A stretch of 12,595 bases of DNA. Source: JACCZX01 sp040003315 (GTDB taxonomy: Bacteria; Pseudomonadota; Gammaproteobacteria; Burkholderiales; Burkholderiaceae_F). Position numbers and translations under genes: made by a program. This document shows positions 1 through 7,199 of the stretch, piece by piece. The notes under the pieces are model-generated. The model was given only the letters and a program-made list of their open reading frames with translations. It had not been told where the DNA came from and searched no databases. Location: positions 1 to 12,595 of the forward strand of contig JBDUCU010000083.1 in the NCBI GenBank assembly GCA_040003315.1. The letters are read 5' to 3'. Within the stretch, counting starts at the first letter, position 1. The number at the start of each line of letters is the position of its first letter.

Positions 1-1206
1 AAGCTCTATCACCGATATCAAGACGACGGAGTTTCGGGCTCCGTGCCACTAGCGGACCGGCCCTCCGGGCGACGATTGATCGAAGACGCGATGGCCGGGC
101 GCTTCCATGTTCTCCTCGTCACCCGCGCCGACCGACTGGGCCGAGACGTGATCGACCTCATGCAGGGCCGCGCGTTATTCGAACGATTGGGCGTCGAGAT
201 CGTCGGTGTGCTGGAACCAATGGACGACGAGTTCGGCTTCGACATGCTGGCCGTCATGGCCAAGCACGAGCGCAAGCGCCTGCTGAAACGATCGGCGGAA
301 GGGATGAATCGAGCTGCGCGCGAGGGTCGATACACGGGCGGCATCGTGCCACTCGGCTACAAGCTCGAAGAGCGGAACAAACACTTCTACTACGTACTGA
401 GCGACACGCCGATGTGGAACGACCTCACGGAGGCGGACGTCGCCCGGAGAGTCTTTGAACGCCTGGCGCTAGATCGATCGAGCTGTACTCAGATCGCCCT
501 GGAGTTCCACGCGCTCGGCATCCCGACCGTCTACCAGAAAGACCGGCGCGGCATCCGAGGGAGGGCGACACAGGCGCTCTGGCGGCCGAACCGCATCTAC
601 TGCCTCGCCACCAACACGATCTACCGTGGCGAGTTGCGGTACGGTCGGCACACGAAGCGGCCAGGTGGACGGGAGATCATCTCAGCGCAGGTGCCACGCC
701 TTGTCTCCGACGAGATCTGGTACGCGGCCCAGGAAAGCCTGCACGCCAACCGCCTCAATCTATCCGGGAAGACGACCATCTACTTGCTGCGGTCCCTGAT
801 GAATTGCGACCTCTGTGGTCGACGCTATTCAGGGGCCTCGTCGCCTGGCCGGAAGCCTGTGTACCGTTGTGGCGGTCAGCTGAGCAAACGCCCCGGCTTC
901 GAGCGGTGCCCGGGCAAGGCCGTCCGATGCGAGGCCATTGACGATCCCGTCAGGGCCGATATCGAGCGCTTTTTGCGCGACCCGGGCGAGATACTCAACG
1001 AGTTGGCAGACGAGGCGAGTAAGGCTGGGAGTGCGAATGCCGTCGCAGAGGCTGAGAAGACGCTGTACGAGGCCACGCTTATCCCCCATTTGATCCCCAG
1101 CCGCTCGAGCTGCGTCAGCGTCTGGTCCATGCCCGGAAACAAGGCCGACTCGACGCAAAGTGCCGACTCGTACTCGAGCAGAAATTCGTTGCGGAGCTCC
1201 GCGTAG
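1..1206 (+). CDS. Large serine recombinase, N-terminus cut by window edge, C-terminus lost at a junction near 1080
   Basis: Site-specific DNA recombinase of the large serine family, which integrates or excises mobile elements through a serine-DNA intermediate. The frame is open from base 1, so the GTG at 43 is internal: the reading YQDDGVSG precedes it, a typical resolvase-domain motif. Next come ADRLGR and, around bases 265-300, the MAKHERKRLLKRSAEG helix. The recombinase domain follows (GIVPLGYK, then IYRGELRYGR). A zinc ribbon has cysteines at visible residues 269, 272, 290 and 303. The catalytic serine lies before the window. After LYEATL (about base 1080) the expected coiled coil is missing. 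The last 42 codons to the stop at 1206 are antisense readings of the gph remnant. The gene is probably inactive, unless the element is intact on the other side. Family assignment is firm; the fate of the 3' end is inferred. Confidence 0.85.
   Translation, partial: KLYHRYQDDGVSGSVPLADRPSGRRLIEDAMAGRFHVLLVTRADRLGRDVIDLMQGRALFERLGVEIVGVLEPMDDEFGFDMLAVMAKHERKRLLKRSAEGMNRAAREGRYTGGIVPLGYKLEERNKHFYYVLSDTPMWNDLTEADVARRVFERLALDRSSCTQIALEFHALGIPTVYQKDRRGIRGRATQALWRPNRIYCLATNTIYRGELRYGRHTKRPGGREIISAQVPRLVSDEIWYAAQESLHANRLNLSGKTTIYLLRSLMNCDLCGRRYSGASSPGRKPVYRCGGQLSKRPGFERCPGKAVRCEAIDDPVRADIERFLRDPGEILNELADEASKAGSANAVAEAEKTLYEATLIPHLIPSRSSCVSVWSMPGNKADSTQSADSYSSRNSLRSSA
1070..1090. other. Junction between mobile-element DNA and chromosomal gph
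   Basis: On the plus strand, the recombinase reading loses family character after LYEATL at about 1080. On the minus strand, the Gph reading keeps family character up to LERLGIKWGI at about 1081 and then becomes unrelated. Both breaks fall within a few bases of each other, so they mark one breakpoint. No terminal inverted repeat, target duplication or insertion-sequence end is visible on the one side that can be seen. The breakpoint could be an attachment site used by the recombinase, a deletion scar, or an assembly chimera. Confidence 0.75.
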
Positions 1207-1409
1207 CGTGCATCGGCCGGCGTCAGATCGAATGCGTGCGTCACCATGCCGCGGGCGCCGTGAGACACATACGGCCGCAATTCGGCAAGCGGCATCGGCG
1301 CCAGCGAGCGCGCTGTGCGCATTCGGTTTGCAGCCGCCGCCAGATCGGGCGCGGTATCGGCGAGCGTGCCGTCAAGGTCAAGCAGCACGAGCTGTACAGG
1401 ATCGCTCAT
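1081..1409 (-). pseudogene. gph: Phosphoglycolate phosphatase, 3'-truncated remnant
   Basis: HAD-superfamily phosphatase that removes the phosphate from 2-phosphoglycolate, a by-product of DNA 3'-end repair and of Rubisco oxygenation. About 110 residues remain of a family length near 220-230. HAD motif I, LLDLDGTLADT, is intact (nucleophile D11 and D13), and the start of the cap domain follows (LRPYVSHGARGMVTHAF). Reading stops being Gph-like after GIKWGI. Motif II (normally VTNK), the motif III lysine and the motif IV aspartates are therefore missing, and activity is not expected. The frame runs on to a stop at 876 through antisense recombinase sequence, giving a 177-residue chimera. The ATG overlaps the ubiG stop as ATGA, the usual ubiG-gph coupling. 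Confidence 0.85.
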
Positions 1410-2113
1410 TCATTTTTCAATTTGCGGCATGCCATCAGATAGTTGACGCTGGTGTCGTCACCCAGCATTGATGTCTTTGTGAACGGGTTGTAGCGCATGC
1501 CGATGAGTTCGGTTACTTCGAGCCCCGCATTGCGCGCGTAACGCGACAGCTCGCTGGGTTTAATGAATCTGGCGTATTTGTGAGTGCCGCGCGGTAGCAG
1601 GCCAAGAACGTACTCCGCGCCGACAATCGCCAGGGCGAACGACTTCGCATTGCGATTGATCGTCGAAAAAAAAGTCCAGCCGCCGGGCCGGGTCAATATT
1701 GCGCACGCGGCCACCGTGCTCGCGGGGTCGGGAACATGCTCGAGCATTTCCATGCACGTCACCACGTCGAATCTATCCGGTTGCTCGGCGGCCAATGCTT
1801 CCGCCGCGCACTCGCGGTATTCGACCCGTGCATTCGATTCAAGCGCATGCAGACGAGCGACCTGCAGAGGTTTTTCCGCCAGATCGATTCCCATCACGCG
1901 GTCGCTTTTGCGAGCCATTGCCTCGGTCAACACGCCGCCACCGCAGCCCACGTCCAGCACGCTCTTTCCGGTGAGCGGGGCCAAGCGATCGATCCAGTCC
2001 AGCCGCGCAGGGTTGATCTCGTGCAGCGGGCGCATCGGTCCCTCACGGTCCCACCACTGGGCGGCGAGTTCGCTGAACCTGTCGAGCTCCGCACGATCGA
2101 CGTTGGAATCCAT
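1406..2113 (-). CDS. ubiG: Ubiquinone biosynthesis O-methyltransferase UbiG
   Basis: SAM-dependent methyltransferase that carries out both O-methylation steps of ubiquinone synthesis, at the inner face of the membrane. The 235-residue product matches the usual family length. SAM motif I is VLDVGCGGGVLTEA (residues 52-65), followed by GID at 75-77. The strongly UbiG-specific CMEMLEHVPDP is at 120-130, then FFSTINRN and, near the end, SVNYLMACRK. I chose ATG 2111-2113 because it gives the normal MDSNVDRAELDRFSELAAQWW start. The frame stays open further upstream to 2191, but that part only reads through the ompA terminator. No good Shine-Dalgarno sequence precedes the ATG. The stop overlaps the gph start (ATGA). 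Only about 32 bp separate the ompA terminator T-tract from this ATG, so ubiG needs a promoter overlapping the terminator or depends on read-through. Confidence 0.95.
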   Translation of the reverse strand: MDSNVDRAELDRFSELAAQWWDREGPMRPLHEINPARLDWIDRLAPLTGKSVLDVGCGGGVLTEAMARKSDRVMGIDLAEKPLQVARLHALESNARVEYRECAAEALAAEQPDRFDVVTCMEMLEHVPDPASTVAACAILTRPGGWTFFSTINRNAKSFALAIVGAEYVLGLLPRGTHKYARFIKPSELSRYARNAGLEVTELIGMRYNPFTKTSMLGDDTSVNYLMACRKLKNE

Positions 2114-2145
2114 CGTGCGTGATGTTACGCAAGCTCGCGAGCCGC

Positions 2146-2172
2146 AAAAAAAAAGCCCCGCCGAAGCGGGGC
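2146..2172 (-). terminator. Intrinsic terminator of ompA
   Basis: On the minus strand, the stem GCCCCGC pairs perfectly with GCGGGGC around a TTCG tetraloop closed by C-G, an exceptionally stable loop. Nine T residues follow. It starts about 20 bases after the ompA stop and lies upstream of ubiG, so it should separate abundant ompA message from ubiG. Confidence 0.95.
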
Positions 2173-2194
2173 CCTGGTGAGTCAATTGCACGGA

Positions 2195-2950
2195 CTACTT
2201 GCGGATCGGACGCGTCCCGACGACTTCAACTTCGACGCGGCGATTCGGTTGCAAGCACGCGATCAGCTGCGCGCGACTCCGCACTTCACCCTTCGGCGCC
2301 GGATCCGGGCACTGCTTGACCGGGTTGGCTTCGCCTTTACCTTCGGTGTACACGCGGTTCGGCTCGATACCCTTGCTGACCAGGTAATCCTTCACCGCTT
2401 GCGCGCGACGCTGCGAAAGTTTCAGGTTGTAGGCGTCGCTACCGATGCGATCCGTGTAGCCGACCGCGATGATGACTTCAAGACTGACACCGGCCAGTTT
2501 GGACACGAGGTCATCCAGCTTGGCGCGGCCTTCCGGACGCAGCGTGGCTTTGTCGAAATCAAACAATGCGTCGGCTGCAAACGTCACCTTCTCGCTGGTC
2601 GGAGCAGGCGGCGCCGGTGGTGCGGGCGGAGCTGGCGGAGCCGGCGGAGCGGGTGGCGCCGGGGGCGGTGGAGGCGGCTCGCAGACCTCTGTTGGCATCA
2701 ACGCCTTGTCGCATACACAGCCGACCGGAAACGGGCTACCTTCGACCTTGGCCGCACGCGCGCGCTCGATGCTCCAGAAACCGGTTCTCCAGCACAGGCC
2801 GAACGGGTTCATGACGACGACGCCACGCGAATCGATTACGTACGGGCTTTCGCGCGGCTCGACGATTTTGATGTCCTTCTGCTGGGCGAGACTGACGCCC
2901 GAGACGGTCATCAAAGCCGCAGCCGCGAGGCCTAACTTGATGAATTTCAT
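2195..2950 (-). CDS. ompA: OmpA-family outer membrane protein with Pro/Ala linker
   Basis: Outer-membrane/periplasmic protein that anchors the envelope to peptidoglycan through a C-terminal OmpA domain. The ATG at 2948-2950 has a good GAGGAG site 7 bases upstream. It begins a clear signal peptide, MKFIKLGLAAAALMTVSGVSLA, probably cut after residue 22. A short N-domain holds four cysteines (FGLCW, VGCVCDK, EVCEP). Residues 92-117 are a Pro/Ala linker with seven PPA units. The OmpA_C domain then runs from about 121 to 245: LFDFDKATLRPEG, the peptidoglycan-binding VGYTDRIGSDAYN and LSQRRA motifs, the cysteine pair of KQC and IAC, and NRRVEVEV. There is no eight-stranded beta-barrel as in E. coli OmpA. 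The 251-residue size and layout fit betaproteobacterial OmpA-like proteins found beside ubiG. Confidence 0.93.
   Translation of the reverse strand: MKFIKLGLAAAALMTVSGVSLAQQKDIKIVEPRESPYVIDSRGVVVMNPFGLCWRTGFWSIERARAAKVEGSPFPVGCVCDKALMPTEVCEPPPPPPAPPAPPAPPAPPAPPAPPAPTSEKVTFAADALFDFDKATLRPEGRAKLDDLVSKLAGVSLEVIIAVGYTDRIGSDAYNLKLSQRRAQAVKDYLVSKGIEPNRVYTEGKGEANPVKQCPDPAPKGEVRSRAQLIACLQPNRRVEVEVVGTRPIRK
2600..2677 (-). repeat. Pro/Ala linker repeat inside ompA
   Basis: Codons for six prolines and an alanine are followed by six more PPA units (ompA residues 92-117). The unit is 9 bases, but alanine codons differ (GCG, GCT, GCA) and proline codons use all four third bases. The repeat is therefore degenerate at DNA level and does not look freshly expanded. 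Confidence 0.9.
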
Positions 2951-3068
2951 ATTGGTGCTCCTCACTCGAGATTCGGAAAACCATCCGGAGCGCAACCGGA
3001 CGATCGGTTCAAGAGTTGCATCGCGCGGTGATTGCTGCGGCCATGCAAGGGAGTTGAAGCTCGCTTGA
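2951..3068. promoter_or_regulatory. Intergenic region upstream of ompA, likely carrying its promoter
   Basis: This 118-bp gap lies between the amidohydrolase stop and the ompA start, both on the minus strand. I see no terminator for the upstream gene and no clear sigma-70 -35/-10 pair. Two small inverted repeats stand out: TTGCAT at 3016-3021 with ATGCAA at 3043-3048, and AACCG at 2994-2998 with CGGTT at 3005-3009. The second could form a weak 5-bp hairpin in the leader. The Shine-Dalgarno site GAGGAG is at the ompA end. Calling this a promoter region is inference from position. Confidence 0.4.
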
Positions 3069-4427
3069 TTAACCTGCCGAAGCAGCCCCGCTCGTTAGCA
3101 AGACTTGTCGGCAGCGATTTTGCCACGCGCTGACCGAGGCCATTAGGCTCTTTTCGATTGAGCCATCGCTATCGATGACGGCTTGTCGTTTGCGCACAAC
3201 ACGCTTGCCGGCAACCCAGACGTCGCTGACCTGCTCGCGACCAGCTGCGTAGACGATTTGCGAGATCACGTCGTACAGCGGCTGCGTTTCGACCGGAGCG
3301 AGGTCAAACGCAACGAGATCGGCCTCCTTGCCGACCTCGATCGATCCGATGCGGCGGTCGAGTCCTAGTGCGCACGCGCCGCCCAGCGTGGCGCTTTCGA
3401 GCGCTTCGGGTGCGCTAAACGCGGTGGCGTCATGTGCAACCCCTTTTGCCAGCAACGCAGCCAATCGCAGTTCGGCCAACATATCGATCCGATTGTTGCT
3501 CGCGGCCCCGTCGGTGCCGATCGCGATATTGACGCCCGCCGCGCACAACTTGGCGATCGGCGCCAAACCACTGCCAAGCTTCAAATTCGACGCCGGGCAG
3601 TGCGCCACGGATGCTCCGCTGCGTGCGAGCAATTGAATCTCGTGGGCATTCAGGTGAACTGCGTGAACGGCGATCAGACGCTCGGACACAATCCCAAGGC
3701 GTTCGAGGCGTTCGAGCGGGCGGCAGCCGTGCTTGCTGATCGATTCATCGATCTCGTCCTCGGTTTCGTGAATGTGGGTGTGGATCGATAGATCGAGCTC
3801 CTCGGCCAGCATGGCGATGCGCTTCAATGTCTGATCTGCGACGGTGTACGGCGCATGCGGCGCCAGCGTGAAGCTGACCAGCGGGTCGGAGCGAAAGGCA
3901 TCGCGCGTCGCGAAGCCCTTGCGCAGATAGTCTTCCGCGTCAGACGCGTAGCTCGTCGGAAACTCGATTGCGATGATGCCGGCGACCGCGCGCATGCCCC
4001 AGCTGCGCAGCGCGCGAATCGTGGCTTCCGGATAGAAGTACATATCCGACGCGGTCGTTGTTCCTGAGCGCAGCATCTCCAGCGCCGCTAGCTGAGCGCC
4101 GTCATGCACGAAATCCGCTGATACCAGCGCACCCTCGAGTGGCCAGATGCGGTCCTTCAGCCATCGCATCAGGGGTAGATCGTCGCCTACGCCGCGCAGC
4201 AGCGCCATTGCCGAGTGGGTATGGCAGTTGACCAGGCCGGGCGTCAGCACGTGGGAATCGAACGTCAGCACCTCGGCTGCGCGATAGCGGAGCTCGGCGT
4301 CGGTTGAGCCGACCACGTCGACGATTCTGCCATCGGCAATCGCGATCGCGTGTCGATCGAGCACCGACCCGCGCGGTACAACTGGAACAATCCAGCGGGC
4401 GTGAATTAGGGTGTCGATATCGATCAT
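3069..4427 (-). CDS. TRZ/ATZ-family amidohydrolase (MTA/SAH deaminase-like)
   Basis: Metal-dependent hydrolase of the amidohydrolase superfamily. Best family match is 5-methylthioadenosine/S-adenosylhomocysteine deaminase and related chlorohydrolases, which deaminate purine nucleosides or triazines; the actual substrate cannot be read from sequence. Numbering from ATG 4425-4427 (452 residues), the ligands expected in the family are present: H69 and H71 in NCHTHS, H218 and E221 in HIHETED, a histidine in AVHAVHLN near 255-258, and D306 in GTDGAASNNRIDM. The N-terminal MIDIDTLIHARWIVPV and C-terminal GKEADLVAFDL beta-sandwich motifs are also present. A GTG at 4446-4448 would add seven residues; neither start has a convincing ribosome site. 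Genomes of Burkholderia type often carry such a gene beside ompA/ubiG. Divergent from gyrA. Family is firm, function is moderate. Confidence 0.88.
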   Translation of the reverse strand: MIDIDTLIHARWIVPVVPRGSVLDRHAIAIADGRIVDVVGSTDAELRYRAAEVLTFDSHVLTPGLVNCHTHSAMALLRGVGDDLPLMRWLKDRIWPLEGALVSADFVHDGAQLAALEMLRSGTTTASDMYFYPEATIRALRSWGMRAVAGIIAIEFPTSYASDAEDYLRKGFATRDAFRSDPLVSFTLAPHAPYTVADQTLKRIAMLAEELDLSIHTHIHETEDEIDESISKHGCRPLERLERLGIVSERLIAVHAVHLNAHEIQLLARSGASVAHCPASNLKLGSGLAPIAKLCAAGVNIAIGTDGAASNNRIDMLAELRLAALLAKGVAHDATAFSAPEALESATLGGACALGLDRRIGSIEVGKEADLVAFDLAPVETQPLYDVISQIVYAAGREQVSDVWVAGKRVVRKRQAVIDSDGSIEKSLMASVSAWQNRCRQVLLTSGAASAG

Positions 4428-4448
4428 GCGAGCGCTTTGATTGACCAC

Positions 4449-4555
4449 CGATGAGCAGGATTGAGCCCGCGCGATTACAGCACACGCATGCGCGGCGACA
4501 GTGGAATTAGAGCTTTCGACTGATAAACTTCCACTCTTAAATTCAAGGTTCTCTC
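4449..4555. promoter_or_regulatory. Divergent intergenic region between the amidohydrolase and gyrA
   Basis: This gap must hold the leftward promoter for the amidohydrolase and the rightward promoter for gyrA. For gyrA, GATAAA at 4522-4527 is a possible but weak -10, and no convincing -35 lies at the right distance. A perfect 7-bp inverted repeat, AGTGGAA at 4500-4506 and TTCCACT at 4529-4535, brackets that box and could be an operator or a leader hairpin. AAGG at 4545-4548 sits 7 bases before the gyrA GTG and is the likely ribosome site. Confidence 0.45.
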
Positions 4556-7198
4556 GTGGATCAATTCGCCAAGGAAACGCTGCCGATTTCGCTCGAAGAC
4601 GAGATGCGGCGCTCCTATCTCGATTATGCGATGAGCGTGATTGTGGGTCGTGCGCTGCCCGATGTGCGCGATGGCCTCAAGCCCGTCCATCGCCGCGTGT
4701 TGTTTGCGATGCACGAAAGCAATTACGTGCACAGTCGCCCGTACGTCAAGTGCGCGCGCGTGGTCGGCGATGTGATGGGTAAGTACCACCCGCACGGGGA
4801 CCAGGCGATCTATGACACGCTGGTTCGAATGGCGCAGCCGTTTTCGCTGCGCTACATGCTGATCGACGGCCAGGGCAACTTCGGCTCGGTCGATGGCGAC
4901 AACCCGGCGGCGATGCGCTATACCGAGTGCCGGCTGGCGAAGATTGCTGCGTCGCTGCTGCTCGACATCGACAAGGAGACGGTCGACTTCGCGCCCAACT
5001 ACGATGGCAAGGAGCAGGAGCCGCTGGTGCTGCCGGCGCGCGTGCCGAATCTGCTGATCAACGGGTCGGCCGGGATCGCAGTCGGCATGGCGACCAACAT
5101 TCCGCCGCACAACCTGGGCGAGGTGGTCGATGCCTGTTTGGCGTTGCTGCGCAATCCGCAGACGACGATTGATGAACTGATCGAGTTGATTCCTGCGCCG
5201 GATTTCCCGACCGCCGGGATCATCTACGGTATCGAGGGCGTGCGAGAAGGGTATCGCACCGGACGTGGACGCGTCGTGATGCGCGCGAAGGCGCACTTCG
5301 AGGAGATCGACAAGGGATCGCGGTCGGCGATCATCATCGACGAACTGCCGTATCAGGTGAACAAACGCGTGTTGCTCGAGCGCATTGCCGAGATGGTCAA
5401 CGAGAAGCGCATCGAGGGCATCTCGGACATCCGCGATGAATCCGACAAGTCAGGCATGCGCGTCGTGTTCGAGTTGAAGCGCAACGAGCAGGCCGAGGTG
5501 GTGCTGAACAATCTATATAAGCAGTCGCAGCTGCAGGACACGTTCGGCATCAACATGGTCGCGCTGGTCGATGGACAGCCGCGCGTGCTGAATCTGAAGC
5601 AGATTCTCGATGCGTTCCTGTCGCACCGGCGCGAAGTCATCACGCGGCGGACGGTGTTCGAATTGCGCGAATCGCGCAGACGCGGGCATGTGCTCGAGGG
5701 ACTCGCGGTTGCGTTGGCGAACATCGACGAATTTATCGCGCTGATCAAGGCGGCACCGACACCTCCGGTCGCAAAGGCGGGCCTGATGAGCCGCGCGTGG
5801 GACTCTTCGGTGGTGCGCGAGATGCTGACGCGCTCGGGTCTGGACATGAAGGTCTATCGGCCCGAATCGCTCGACCCCCGCTTCGGATTGATCGACGATG
5901 GGTTGTACCGGCTGTCCGATGAGCAGGCCGAACAGATTCTGCAGATGCGACTGCAGCGCCTGACCGGCCTGGAGCAGGACAAGATCGTCAACGAGTATCG
6001 CGAAGTGATGGATCAGATCACCGATCTGCTCAACGTGCTGGCGACGCCGGCGCGCATCACCCAGCTGATCAGCGACGAGCTGCTTGCGCTGAAGAGCGAG
6101 TTTGGCGATGCCCGCCGCTCCGAGATCGTACGCAGCGCGCAGGACCTGATCACCGAGGACTTGATCACGCCGGAGGACATGGTCGTCACACTGTCGCACA
6201 CCGGCTACATCAAGAGCCAGCCGCTGGCCGACTATCGGGCACAGCGTCGCGGCGGGCGTGGCAAGCAGGCGGCGGCGACGCGCGAGGATGACTGGATCGA
6301 TCAGCTGTTCATTGCGCACACGCACGACACGATCCTGTGCTTCTCCGACCGCGGCCGGCTTTATTGGTTGAAGGTCTGGGAGGTACCGCAGGGTGCGCGC
6401 AGCGCGCGCGGCAGGCCGATCGTCAACATGTTCCCTTTGATGGACAACGAAAAGATCACCGTTGTGCTGCCGATCAAGCAGTTCGACGCGGAGCATTTCG
6501 TCTTCATGGCGACCGCGATGGGAACGGTGAAGAAGACCGCGCTGACCGATTTTTCGAATCAGCGCAAGGCCGGCATCATCGCGGTCGACCTGGACTCAGG
6601 CGACTACCTGATCGGCGCCGCGATCACCGACGGCCAGCACGACGTGATGCTGTTTTCCGACGCGGGCAAGGCGGTGCGCTTCGACGAGAACGACGTGCGG
6701 CCGATGGGTCGCCAGGCGCGAGGCGTACGCGGCATGTGGCTCGACGAAGGCCAGCAGGTGATCGCAATGCTGGTCGCGGAAGGCGAGCGCGAGGGCATTG
6801 CTTCGCAATCCGGACCGAGTGTTATGACTGCGACGGAAAATGGGTACGGCAAGCGCACGCCGATTGCCGAATACACGCGTCACTCCCGCGCCACGCGCGG
6901 CATGATTGCCATTTCAACCAGCGACCGCAACGGCAAGGTGGTGGCGGCAACACTGGTGCGCAGCGACGATGAGGTGATGTTGATCACGACGGGTGGCGTG
7001 CTGATCCGCACACGTGTCGCCGAGATTCGCGAGATGGGGCGGGCAACGCAGGGTGTCACTTTGATTGCGCTTGACGACGGCACCCGGTTATCGGGCCTGC
7101 AGCGTGTGGTCGAGCGCGACAGCGATGTCAACGGCGACAATGGACATGCCGCTGTCGATCTAAGCCCCAACGGCACCGCAGACGATCCGCAGCGCTGA
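4556..7198 (+). CDS. gyrA: DNA gyrase subunit A
   Basis: Breakage-reunion subunit of DNA gyrase (A2B2 with GyrB), which introduces negative supercoils using ATP. The 880-residue product fits the family. It starts at GTG 4556 with AAGG 7 bases upstream and aligns with E. coli GyrA without offset through the quinolone region. The active-site tyrosine is Y122 in AAMRYTE. The quinolone region reads GDVMGKYHPHGDQAIYDT, with Q83 where E. coli has S83, and D87 retained. PNLLINGSAGIAVGMATNIPPHN follows at about 164-186. The C-terminal wrapping domain carries the GyrA box QRRGGRG at about 563-569, which marks it as GyrA rather than ParC. Pinwheel blades follow (GYIKS earlier, then GRLYWLKVWEVP, GTVKKTALTDF, GKAVRFDENDVRPMGRQ, GVLIRTRV). 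The tail is mildly acidic. First gene of the tight block that continues with serC one base later. Confidence 0.98.
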   Translation: MDQFAKETLPISLEDEMRRSYLDYAMSVIVGRALPDVRDGLKPVHRRVLFAMHESNYVHSRPYVKCARVVGDVMGKYHPHGDQAIYDTLVRMAQPFSLRYMLIDGQGNFGSVDGDNPAAMRYTECRLAKIAASLLLDIDKETVDFAPNYDGKEQEPLVLPARVPNLLINGSAGIAVGMATNIPPHNLGEVVDACLALLRNPQTTIDELIELIPAPDFPTAGIIYGIEGVREGYRTGRGRVVMRAKAHFEEIDKGSRSAIIIDELPYQVNKRVLLERIAEMVNEKRIEGISDIRDESDKSGMRVVFELKRNEQAEVVLNNLYKQSQLQDTFGINMVALVDGQPRVLNLKQILDAFLSHRREVITRRTVFELRESRRRGHVLEGLAVALANIDEFIALIKAAPTPPVAKAGLMSRAWDSSVVREMLTRSGLDMKVYRPESLDPRFGLIDDGLYRLSDEQAEQILQMRLQRLTGLEQDKIVNEYREVMDQITDLLNVLATPARITQLISDELLALKSEFGDARRSEIVRSAQDLITEDLITPEDMVVTLSHTGYIKSQPLADYRAQRRGGRGKQAAATREDDWIDQLFIAHTHDTILCFSDRGRLYWLKVWEVPQGARSARGRPIVNMFPLMDNEKITVVLPIKQFDAEHFVFMATAMGTVKKTALTDFSNQRKAGIIAVDLDSGDYLIGAAITDGQHDVMLFSDAGKAVRFDENDVRPMGRQARGVRGMWLDEGQQVIAMLVAEGEREGIASQSGPSVMTATENGYGKRTPIAEYTRHSRATRGMIAISTSDRNGKVVAATLVRSDDEVMLITTGGVLIRTRVAEIREMGRATQGVTLIALDDGTRLSGLQRVVERDSDVNGDNGHAAVDLSPNGTADDPQR

Positions 7199-7199
7199 C

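Noticed and set aside
1160..1471. Plus-strand frames opposite gph and the ubiG end
   Set aside because: They are Arg-rich antisense readings with no motif or ribosome site; Gph and UbiG motifs explain this DNA.
2114..2191. Upstream extension of ubiG
   Set aside because: It would translate the ompA terminator hairpin and T-tract, and the ATG at 2111-2113 gives the normal UbiG start.
2177..2935. Long plus-strand frames opposite ompA, including a glycine-alanine-rich one at 2469-3068
   Set aside because: The Gly-Ala run is only the complement of the ompA Pro/Ala linker. The minus-strand frame has a signal peptide, ribosome site and OmpA domain.
3328..3791. Plus-strand frames opposite the amidohydrolase
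   Set aside because: The minus strand carries all metal-binding motifs of the amidohydrolase across this stretch.
5513..6496. 327-codon open frame antisense to gyrA
   Set aside because: It lies wholly inside gyrA, whose frame is conserved throughout. Composition is rich in Arg/Gln/His as expected from reverse reading of GC-rich codons, with no domain.
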